Made by a program: the position numbers and the translations under genes
Shown: positions 1-5,041 of the stretch, one piece after another
How positions within the stretch are numbered: position 1 is the stretch's first letter
Layout: each line of letters starts with the position of its first letter
DNA from: Owenweeksia sp. TMED14
GTDB lineage: Bacteria; Bacteroidota; Bacteroidia; Flavobacteriales; Schleiferiaceae
Direction of reading: 5' to 3'
DNA length: 5,041 nt
NCBI GenBank assembly: GCA_002167805.1
Contig: NHBT01000004.1
Span: 35,587 to 40,627, forward strand
The notes under the pieces: model-generated
What the model saw: only the letters and a program-made list of their open reading frames with translations
Databases searched by the model: none
What the model was told of the DNA's origin: nothing

Positions 1-767
1 GATCCCGCTCCAATATTACACCACTGTCCCAAGACAGCATTACCCATGAATCCATCATGAGCTTTATTAGAAAATCCCCATACCACAGAATTATTTATTT
101 CTCCTCCAACCTTAGAGTGAGGACCTATAGTTGTAGCACCATATATTTTAGTTCCTAATTTCAATGTACTGGATTTCCCCAGAGAGAGCCCTCCGTGGAT
201 CATTGAACCTGGCATAATTTTAGAACCCTCTGCTAAATAAATAGATCCTTCCTCGGAATTTAATGTAGAGGCCTTGATATCAACTCCCCTTTCCAAAAAT
301 ATCCTTTCTCCAAAAACCTGATTCGAAGCGGGAATTGGCTCAGATTTACGCCCCGCAGTCAATAAATCAAAATCAAATTCTAATTGTTCTTTGTTCCACG
401 AAAAGATATTCTCAGGTCGTTTTACCAAATGATAAACTCCTGAGTAGGCTATTCTTTTTTCACCATTCCTGTGCGCTAACCAATCTTCTCCAGAAACAAG
501 AATTTCACCATCTTTTAAAGAATTTATTGCTTGTATTAATTCATGACAAGGAAGCAAACCTCCTCTCAAATGAAGATCACCTTTTCTTTCCGGGAATTTG
601 ATTTTTAAATGATTTGCAGTTGAGAATGAAAAATTCTTTGCTTTAAGGATTTTCAACCATTTCTGTGAAATGGTTAATGAACCTATTCTCAGATCAGCGA
701 CTGGCCGAGTCCAAGTTAAAGGCTTTAATGTTTCGTATTCAGGTCCGTCGTGGAAAACTATGTCCAT
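1..767 (-). CDS. GlmU-family sugar nucleotidyltransferase/acyltransferase, C-terminus cut off by window edge
   Basis: The reading frame is open from the ATG at 767-765 to the left edge, giving 255 residues of a family usually near 390. The N-terminus (MDIVFHDGP, then TRPVADLRIGSLTISQKW at about residues 20-37) is the signature of the Bacteroidota GlmU-like family described as alternative GlmU, thought to make UDP-GlcNAc for peptidoglycan and LPS in the cytoplasm. The classical GlmU pyrophosphorylase loop (LAAGxGTRM) is absent, as is normal for this family. From about residue 165 the sequence changes to short hexapeptide-type turns of a left-handed beta-helix (IYLAEGSKIMPGSMIHGG, LKLGTKIYGATTIGPHSKVGGEI). 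The visible part ends in VLGQWCNIGAG, the start of the acetyltransferase active-site region. It lies 14 bases downstream of rpmE2 and is probably co-transcribed with it. Family assignment is firm. The enzymatic role rests on family knowledge, and the symbol is withheld because this is not orthologous in architecture to classical glmU. Confidence 0.9.
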   Translation of the reverse strand, partial: MDIVFHDGPEYETLKPLTWTRPVADLRIGSLTISQKWLKILKAKNFSFSTANHLKIKFPERKGDLHLRGGLLPCHELIQAINSLKDGEILVSGEDWLAHRNGEKRIAYSGVYHLVKRPENIFSWNKEQLEFDFDLLTAGRKSEPIPASNQVFGERIFLERGVDIKASTLNSEEGSIYLAEGSKIMPGSMIHGGLSLGKSSTLKLGTKIYGATTIGPHSKVGGEINNSVVWGFSNKAHDGFMGNAVLGQWCNIGAG

Positions 768-781
768 GAACCGAAATTAAG

Positions 782-1036
782 CTATTCCTTTGATAACTTA
801 CCGTAACGGCTACGGAATTTATCAACTCTACCTGCTGTATCCAATAATTTTTGTTTTCCTGTATAGTAAGGATGTGAATATGATGAGACTTCCATTTTTA
901 CTAAAGGATACTCATTTCCATCAACCTTTATTGATTCTTTTGATGGAGCACAGCTCCTTATTATGGTAACATCGCCAGTACTCATATCTTTGAAAGCACA
1001 TTCGCGGTAATTAGTTGGGTGAATTCCTTCTTTCAT
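782..1036 (-). CDS. rpmE2: 50S ribosomal protein L31, type B (zinc-independent)
   Basis: This 84-residue protein is full length for type B L31, a small protein of the large subunit at the intersubunit bridge. Diagnostic stretches are MKEGIHPTNYRECAFKDMS at the start, VDGNEYPLVKMEVSSYSHPYYTGKQK in the middle and TAGRVDKFRSRYG near the end. The longer middle segment and the lack of CxxC zinc motifs mark it as the C-minus paralogue. It does contain two isolated cysteines (C13, C29), which are not spaced like zinc ligands. In other bacteria type B L31 replaces the zinc form under zinc limitation; in Bacteroidota it is commonly the main form. The start is the ATG at 1036-1034, preceded by an A-rich stretch without a Shine-Dalgarno. 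The stop is TAG at 784-782. It is the first gene of a probable two-gene operon with the GlmU-family gene. Confidence 0.96.
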   Translation of the reverse strand: MKEGIHPTNYRECAFKDMSTGDVTIIRSCAPSKESIKVDGNEYPLVKMEVSSYSHPYYTGKQKLLDTAGRVDKFRSRYGKLSKE

Positions 1037-1057
1037 CGCTTTTGAATTTTTTTAATT

Positions 1058-1079
1058 AAATCGAGATTTTGCCCGATTT
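1058..1079 (-). repeat. Small inverted repeat in the rpmE2 leader
   Basis: On the minus strand AAATCG is followed after 10 bases by CGATTT, a perfect 6-bp inverted repeat. It lies in the roughly 50-base leader between the predicted rpmE2 start of transcription and its ATG. A stem this short and AT-rich can arise by chance. A role as a protein-binding hairpin, for example for L31 autoregulation, is only a guess. Confidence 0.25.
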
Positions 1080-1093
1080 CCGTTAGCGGGACG

Positions 1094-1101
1094 CAAAGAT
1101 A
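1094..1101 (-). promoter_or_regulatory. Predicted -7 box of the rpmE2 promoter
   Basis: The minus strand reads TATCTTTG, an exact match to the Bacteroidota primary sigma -7 consensus TAnnTTTG. Transcription would start about 5-7 bases downstream, giving a leader of about 50 bases before the rpmE2 ATG. No clean TTTG at -33 is seen: the nearest upstream TTG copies lie within the first codons of the lipoprotein gene and are poorly spaced. The same octamer precedes two other genes in this window. Confidence 0.65.
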
Positions 1102-1111
1102 GTTAGATTAA

Positions 1112-2620
1112 ATGAAACAACATAAGTCGAAACAACTCTTTAGTGATTGCCGAGCTCTTTTAACTTTTGGTCTCTTCGCACTATTATTTTCGTGTCGACC
1201 TGATCATTCGACGGCTTTTGACCCTCTAAGCATTGAGTTCTCAAAAGATACCATATATCTCGATACAGTTTTTAATGCAATGGGAAGTTCAACTAGAAGT
1301 TTTACTATTCGTAATAAAAGCGATCAAAATATTTTATTAGACAAAATAAAATTAGGGATGGGTGATGATAGCCCCTTTAGATTCAATATTAATGGAATAC
1401 ATGGTATTGAATTAAATGATATTATTTTACCAGCTTCAGATAGCCTTTGGGTTTTCATTGAACTTACATCACCCCCAGGAGCTTTAGAAATGCTCTGGAC
1501 TGACTCTCTAATATTTACCAACAAAGGTTTAAGTAATGATGTCAAACTTATTTCCCTGGCTTACGATGCACATTTTCATTTTCCGAATAAGATTCATACA
1601 ATTAAACGAAACCCGCCCCTAACAAATATTGAAATTCCATATTCAATTGTACCCTCTAATTCAACTTGGTCCAATGATAAACCGCATGTAGTATACGGCT
1701 ATGCCGTAATTGATAGTGGCTCCTCACTCGAAATAATGAAAGAAGCAAGTATTCATTTTCACTCAGGCTCAGGTCTTTGGGTCGCTTCTGGAGGCATTTT
1801 AAATGTAGATCAAGACAATACTGGAAGTTATTCCAACCCCGTTGTTTTTGAAGGGGATCGCCTGGAACCTTTTTACAGCAATATTGCTGGTCAATGGGGA
1901 GGCTTGTTAGGGGGCATTTTTATACAACGCGGCAGTAAAGTCAAAATAAATAATGCATGGATAAAAAATGGGACAATTGGTATCAGGTGTGATTCCATCG
2001 GAGAATTCGAAGAAAGCAACTTATTAATAAGAAATACCAGAATCACCGATTTTAGTCGGGTTAGTATTTACAGTGGGTTTGGAAATATTAAGATGGAGAA
2101 CGTAACTATTGCTAATTCAGGTTTGTACTCATTATACTGCCTAGGGGGAAGAGTTTTTGCAGACCATTGTACTTTTATGAATGAATTTCCATCTGCCCGA
2201 TCCACTCCTTCAATTGGGCTTTTTAATCGTTATGAAGATGCATCGGGACAATACCGATACAGAGATCTGAATGAAGCGTATTTTGGGAATTGTATTATTT
2301 CTGGAAACAAAGAGTCTGAAATAGGTTTTGATTTTGACGTTAATGGTGAATTTAATTACAAAATGGAGGGCTCATTGATAAAAATCCTTACAAACCCTGT
2401 GAATGGAAACTATGATATTAATAATTCTAATTATTTTAAACAATGTGTTTTTAATAAATCTCCAAACTTCATGCTTCCAAAATCATACAATTTTCAGTTG
2501 GATTCAAACTCGGAAGCAATCGATATTGGTATGCCTAGTCCAGCTATCAGAGTTCCTTTTGATCCCAACAACGTAGGCAGAACAATATCGCCAGATGCAG
2601 GAACTTTTGAAAAAAATTAA
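1112..2620 (+). CDS. Lipoprotein with Ig-like N-terminal domain and probable right-handed beta-helix
   Basis: The 502-residue product begins with a lipoprotein signal peptide: basic n-region (MKQHKSK), hydrophobic segment at about 16-26, lipobox LFSC with lipidated C28. The residues after the cysteine (RPDH) are not an acidic-rich surface-export signal, so placement on the periplasmic face of the outer membrane is plausible. Residues 36-155 look like a beta-sandwich of the Ig/ASH kind (SIEFSKDTIYLDTVF, SFTIRNKSDQNILLDKIKL, DSLWVFIEL). Residues about 190-400 have short repeated beta-strand turns typical of parallel beta-helix proteins (GGILNVD, QWGGLLGGIFIQRGSKVKINNAWIKNGTIGI in two parts, IKMENVTIANS, VFADHCTF). 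The C-terminus DAGTFEKN resembles the end of other Bacteroidota beta-helix proteins. No catalytic motif of pectate lyases was recognised, and there is no type IX sorting domain. ATG 1112 is the only start ahead of the signal peptide. Its own promoter was not identified. Function is unknown. Confidence 0.85.
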   Translation: MKQHKSKQLFSDCRALLTFGLFALLFSCRPDHSTAFDPLSIEFSKDTIYLDTVFNAMGSSTRSFTIRNKSDQNILLDKIKLGMGDDSPFRFNINGIHGIELNDIILPASDSLWVFIELTSPPGALEMLWTDSLIFTNKGLSNDVKLISLAYDAHFHFPNKIHTIKRNPPLTNIEIPYSIVPSNSTWSNDKPHVVYGYAVIDSGSSLEIMKEASIHFHSGSGLWVASGGILNVDQDNTGSYSNPVVFEGDRLEPFYSNIAGQWGGLLGGIFIQRGSKVKINNAWIKNGTIGIRCDSIGEFEESNLLIRNTRITDFSRVSIYSGFGNIKMENVTIANSGLYSLYCLGGRVFADHCTFMNEFPSARSTPSIGLFNRYEDASGQYRYRDLNEAYFGNCIISGNKESEIGFDFDVNGEFNYKMEGSLIKILTNPVNGNYDINNSNYFKQCVFNKSPNFMLPKSYNFQLDSNSEAIDIGMPSPAIRVPFDPNNVGRTISPDAGTFEKN

Positions 2621-2621
2621 A

Positions 2622-3605
2622 TCATAATTTCATACAAAACGATAAGTTGTCTACACCATCAGCATAATCCCACAGATTGGGATTTTGAGAATTTCCAAAT
2701 GATGTTTGAAAATCTCTTCCAACAACTGTTTGAATCTGATTCTCGATGCTTGCTAATTTGAGATTCAAGTCTTCTTGATTATCATAAAAGGAATAATTCA
2801 CAATACCTGTTGGAGGTTTTAAATCCAAAGATTCGGTCATTATTGCAAAATTATTTTCGAGAAATTTAATCCCATTTAACATCAACAGGGACCTTTGATA
2901 ATTGAAATTTGATGAATACTTGTAGTGATTTAATATGTAGCCCCAATGAAGCCATGACTTGAAAATTCTTTGAATATCAAAATTATAGGGAAGAAAAAGG
3001 TGTGTGACACTTCGGCACCCCCTTCCAAAGTATTGAAATATATCATTTGAAAGCAAGTTCAATTCATTAGTGGTTATATCTTCAGTAATAACTGATACGG
3101 AAGTTCTGGAGCCCCTTAGGATTCTTGGAATATCTCTAAAATAATAATCGAAATATCTTTGAGTATTGTTGTTCCCAGTAGCTATGATCGCATCTACACC
3201 ATTCATCTTATCCACTAATTTGATAGATGATTTTGAATCTATTTTAGATAAGGCATCGACAACTTTTTTACATAAGATATGGTCATCTGAAGAAGGTTTA
3301 TAATAAACTTCATTTCCCGAAATATAAGCGCAAATAATATCATGAAGTCCGACTAGAGGCAAGTTCCCCGCGCAGATAATTCCTATTTTCTTAGGAATTG
3401 AAACTTTTTTTAACTCATAATTATTTGTCCATTTCGATAAATTTTCAACGCTCAAAGATTGACACCATGAAAGTAATGAGTATTTAACAAAATCATCTGT
3501 AAACCAAGGATTTTCTTCTTTTACTTTTCTCAGTAAATCCTCATCACTTGACATTAACTTCATTTTATTACCAAGTTCAAAAAGAGAATCTAAGTGTATG
3601 TGCAT
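2622..3605 (-). CDS. LuxC-type acyl-CoA reductase
   Basis: The 327-residue protein belongs to the acyl-CoA reductase family (LuxC, aldehyde dehydrogenase superfold), which reduces acyl-CoA or acyl-thioester to aldehyde with NADPH. Visible landmarks are KKIGIICAGNLPLVGLHD at about residues 72-89, EVYYKPSSDD at 99-108, DAIIATGNNNTQRYFDYYF at 138-156 and FGRGCRSVTHLFLP at 193-206. C197 is the likely nucleophile. Length matches the short Bacteroidota form and is well below the roughly 480 residues of vibrio LuxC. In Bacteroidota this gene commonly stands beside a dicluster ferredoxin and serC, with no luciferase, so light production is not implied and the true substrate is unknown. I chose the ATG at 3605-3603. 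An in-frame TTG at 3629 would add eight residues but sits inside the promoter. The gene ends one base from the convergent lipoprotein gene. Confidence 0.88.
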   Translation of the reverse strand: MHIHLDSLFELGNKMKLMSSDEDLLRKVKEENPWFTDDFVKYSLLSWCQSLSVENLSKWTNNYELKKVSIPKKIGIICAGNLPLVGLHDIICAYISGNEVYYKPSSDDHILCKKVVDALSKIDSKSSIKLVDKMNGVDAIIATGNNNTQRYFDYYFRDIPRILRGSRTSVSVITEDITTNELNLLSNDIFQYFGRGCRSVTHLFLPYNFDIQRIFKSWLHWGYILNHYKYSSNFNYQRSLLMLNGIKFLENNFAIMTESLDLKPPTGIVNYSFYDNQEDLNLKLASIENQIQTVVGRDFQTSFGNSQNPNLWDYADGVDNLSFCMKL

Positions 3606-3616
3606 AATAACGAATG

Positions 3617-3624
3617 TATCTTTG
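3617..3624 (+). promoter_or_regulatory. Predicted -7 box of the ferredoxin promoter
   Basis: TATCTTTG matches TAnnTTTG exactly. Transcription would begin near 3629-3631, leaving a leader of only about 10-12 bases before the ATG at 3641. This supports the downstream start, because the in-frame ATG at 3614 lies upstream of the box. No good TTTG was seen at -33. Confidence 0.7.
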
Positions 3625-3626
3625 TG

Positions 3627-3634
3627 CAAAAGTA
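3627..3634 (-). promoter_or_regulatory. Predicted -7 box of the acyl-CoA reductase promoter
   Basis: The minus strand reads TACTTTTG, an exact fit to TAnnTTTG. It faces the ferredoxin box with two bases between them. Transcription would start near 3620-3622, about 15 bases ahead of the ATG at 3605. No -33 element is evident, so the assignment is weaker than for the plus-strand box. Confidence 0.5.
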
Positions 3635-3640
3635 CAGATC

Positions 3641-3991
3641 ATGGCGATTAAGATAACGGATGAATGTATCAACTGCGGGGCCTGCGAACCTGAATGTCCT
3701 AATACGGCAATTTATGAAGGAGGAATGGAGTGGAGATTTGGAGAAGGAACAGAGCTAAAAGGGGAAATAGTGAGTACCTCTGGTCATGAAACCAATGCTG
3801 AAAAACCGCAGGAACCGGTGAGTTTTGATTATTATTTCATCGCTACAGATAAGTGTACAGAGTGCATTGGGTTTCATGAGACTCCTCAATGCGCAGAGGT
3901 ATGCCCTGTCGATTGTTGTGTTCCTGATGAGGAAAATGTTGAAAGCAATTCCTCACTGAAAAAGAAGAAATCTTTTTTACACGCAGAATGA
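3641..3991 (+). CDS. 2[4Fe-4S] dicluster ferredoxin (Bacteroidota form of the Alvin/YfhL type)
   Basis: This 116-residue cytoplasmic electron carrier has two cubane cluster sites. The first is [12 protein letters not shown] (C9, C12, C15, C19). The second is C72-x2-C75-x8-C84-x3-C88 followed by P89, within [19 protein letters not shown]. The eight-residue gap in the second site marks the Allochromatium/YfhL subgroup. About 50 residues separate the clusters (including [17 protein letters not shown] and [15 protein letters not shown]), longer than in E. coli YfhL but usual for Bacteroidota homologues. C92 and C93 (VDCCVPD) are extra cysteines. The start at 3641 (MAIKITDEC) is chosen because homologues begin this way; the in-frame ATG at 3614 would add nine residues and overlap the promoter. 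It is divergent from the acyl-CoA reductase. Its stop overlaps the next gene by ATGA, so those two genes are likely translationally coupled. The redox partner is unknown. Confidence 0.95.
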   Translation: MAIKITDECINCGACEPECPNTAIYEGGMEWRFGEGTELKGEIVSTSGHETNAEKPQEPVSFDYYFIATDKCTECIGFHETPQCAEVCPVDCCVPDEENVESNSSLKKKKSFLHAE

Positions 3992-4824
3992 AGTTAAAAA
4001 CTCTAACGGGATTATTTTTTATTTATTCATTAGTCAGTTTTTCTCAAACTAATTCTACTCCAAGCATATCTCCAAAAAATCAAAACCCAAAAGTTCAATT
4101 ATTTTTAAACTCCCTAAAAAATTGTGATTTCCAAAATTTAGAGCTATCAGCATCTAGTAGGCTAAAAGCAGGAAGAAATATGGATTCACTTATCAATCAT
4201 GCTCTAAATTCGGGTTTTTTAAGGTCTTTTATTTTGGATGAAAAACACCTACCAAAAGGTGTTCTTTTCGCGAAATCAAAAGATGAAAAAATTCGAACAT
4301 ATACATGGGCAGTACCCATGGAAAGCGGGGTGTATGAATTCTTTGGCCAAGTTTTAATTAATAGTAAGCGAGTTGAAAGTCTAACTAATATTCTCAATTT
4401 TGACGAAAATGATCAACTGGATCAAAATCATTGGCCCGGAGGTCTCATATATCATATCGAATTAACTAAATACAGGGGTAAGCGTCATTATTTATCATTA
4501 TCATTTCGTCCAAGCAAAAAAAATGTTCAAATGAAAATTATTGAACCTATAATAGTTGGAGAAAAAAACATATACTTTGGAGCCTCAGTATTTGCGATAA
4601 AAAACTTTAATGATAAATATTTTGAAAAACCTCCAAAACGTTTAATTCTCAGATACTCACCTAAAGTAAGTGCCTCAATTCATAGCATTTCAAAAAATAA
4701 AGAAATTGTAATTGATAATTTAGGTCCGATGGGTTCGAAAATTCGAGGGAATTATATTGACTATGGACCTAATCTTTCATCTCAGTCTATTTTTTTTAAA
4801 AGAGGAAAATGGATAATTAACTGA
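3988..4824 (+). CDS. Secreted protein of unknown function
   Basis: The 278-residue product starts with a Sec signal peptide ([20 protein letters not shown]), probably cleaved around residues 19-21. There is no lipobox cysteine, so a soluble periplasmic location is expected. After a low-complexity linker (about 21-34), the rest looks like a mixed alpha then beta domain: helix-rich to about 75, then beta segments including [20 protein letters not shown] (103-122), [22 protein letters not shown] (152-173, in two parts), [16 protein letters not shown] and EIVIDNLGP (239-247). It ends [25 protein letters not shown]. From memory, this pattern resembles a family of uncharacterised Bacteroidota exported proteins, but I cannot verify that. 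Its start overlaps the ferredoxin stop by ATGA and no separate promoter is seen, so it is probably expressed with the ferredoxin. No enzymatic motif is recognised. Confidence 0.8.
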   Translation: MKLKTLTGLFFIYSLVSFSQTNSTPSISPKNQNPKVQLFLNSLKNCDFQNLELSASSRLKAGRNMDSLINHALNSGFLRSFILDEKHLPKGVLFAKSKDEKIRTYTWAVPMESGVYEFFGQVLINSKRVESLTNILNFDENDQLDQNHWPGGLIYHIELTKYRGKRHYLSLSFRPSKKNVQMKIIEPIIVGEKNIYFGASVFAIKNFNDKYFEKPPKRLILRYSPKVSASIHSISKNKEIVIDNLGPMGSKIRGNYIDYGPNLSSQSIFFKRGKWIIN

Positions 4825-4865
4825 TTTAAAAACTAAATTCCCCTAAAACTGTTCTAGTGCTTTGA

Positions 4866-4873
4866 TATCTTTG
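4866..4873 (+). promoter_or_regulatory. Predicted -7 box of the serC promoter
   Basis: TATCTTTG, the same octamer as ahead of rpmE2 and the ferredoxin gene, lies in the 77-base gap before serC. Transcription would begin near 4878-4880 and give a leader of about 22 bases. No clear -33 TTTG and no convincing terminator hairpin for the upstream gene were seen in the gap. Confidence 0.65.
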
Positions 4874-4901
4874 TAGCATTAAAAAAAATCATTCCTCAAT
4901 A

Positions 4902-5041
4902 ATGAAAAAACACAATTTCTCGGCCGGACCTTGCATTTTATATCCCGAGGTAATAAAAGGAGCCTCGGAGGCAATAAATAATTTTAAAGAGTTGGACTTA
5001 TCTCTTTTAGAAATAAGTCATCGAGATAAAAATTTTGTTGA
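4902..5041 (+). CDS. serC: Phosphoserine aminotransferase, N-terminal 46 residues (runs off right edge)
   Basis: The visible residues [17 protein letters not shown], then [24 protein letters not shown], match the N-terminus of SerC, a PLP-dependent class V aminotransferase. It converts 3-phosphohydroxypyruvate and glutamate to phosphoserine and 2-oxoglutarate in serine biosynthesis, and also acts on the vitamin B6 precursor. The NFSAGP and EISHR motifs are hallmarks of the family. The family is about 355-360 residues long, so most of the gene, including the PLP lysine, lies beyond the window. The start ATG is preceded by an A-rich stretch and no Shine-Dalgarno. In Bacteroidota, serA often follows serC; that cannot be checked here. 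Confidence 0.96.
   Translation, partial: MKKHNFSAGPCILYPEVIKGASEAINNFKELDLSLLEISHRDKNFV

Noticed and set aside
335..601. Open frame of 88 codons on the plus strand
   Set aside because: It lies antisense inside the well-supported GlmU-family gene and its product has no recognisable features.
1324..1545. Open frame of 73 codons on the minus strand
   Set aside because: It is antisense within the lipoprotein gene, with no promoter box or recognisable protein.
2622..3605. Bioluminescence (lux) operon
   Set aside because: Only a LuxC-family reductase is present. No luciferase or other lux genes flank it, and this family is common in non-luminous Bacteroidota.
3606..3629. TTG start giving the acyl-CoA reductase eight extra residues
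   Set aside because: It overlaps the predicted promoters and start site, and the ATG at 3605 gives a normal N-terminus.
3614..3640. Upstream ATG giving the ferredoxin nine extra residues
   Set aside because: This ATG lies upstream of the -7 box, so it would not be in the transcript, and the family starts at MAIKITDEC.
4197..4397. Open frame of 66 codons on the minus strand
   Set aside because: It is antisense within the secreted-protein gene and shows no sign of being a real gene.
4825..4901. Possible terminator or riboswitch before serC
   Set aside because: No stable GC-rich stem with a T-run is visible, and 77 bases is too short for a known riboswitch plus promoter.
1..5041. Mobile element, CRISPR array, tRNA, rRNA or defence system
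   Set aside because: No terminal repeats, transposase, regularly spaced repeats, tRNA-like clover-leaf or defence-gene motifs were found. Nearly all bases are accounted for by conserved genes.

Overview
The window reads as an ordinary chromosomal segment of a member of the Bacteroidota, most likely order Flavobacteriales. The DNA is AT-rich and genes lack Shine-Dalgarno sequences. Promoters carry the Bacteroidota -7 box (TAnnTTTG). The gene set also fits: a GlmU-family protein of the alternative Bacteroidota type beside a type B L31 gene, and an acyl-CoA reductase / dicluster ferredoxin / serC neighbourhood that I recall from flavobacterial genomes. No RNA gene, mobile element, CRISPR array or phage gene was seen.

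Left part, minus strand (1-1101): rpmE2, encoding the zinc-independent type of ribosomal protein L31, is followed after 14 bases by a GlmU-family sugar nucleotidyltransferase/acyltransferase that runs off the left edge. The two look like an operon read from a promoter at about 1094-1101.

Middle (1112-3605): a large lipoprotein gene on the plus strand has an Ig-like N-terminal domain and a probable right-handed beta-helix. It meets a minus-strand LuxC-type acyl-CoA reductase gene tail to tail, with one base between the stop codons.

Right part (3617-5041): a 2[4Fe-4S] ferredoxin gene is divergent from the reductase. The two promoters appear as face-to-face -7 boxes packed into 18 bases. The ferredoxin stop overlaps, by ATGA, the start of a secreted protein of unknown function. 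After 77 bases with a new promoter, serC (phosphoserine aminotransferase, serine biosynthesis) begins and runs off the right edge.

Most of the window is conserved housekeeping content. The least understood items are the beta-helix lipoprotein, the secreted protein and the overlapping divergent promoters. I found no convincing evidence of a new multi-gene system.
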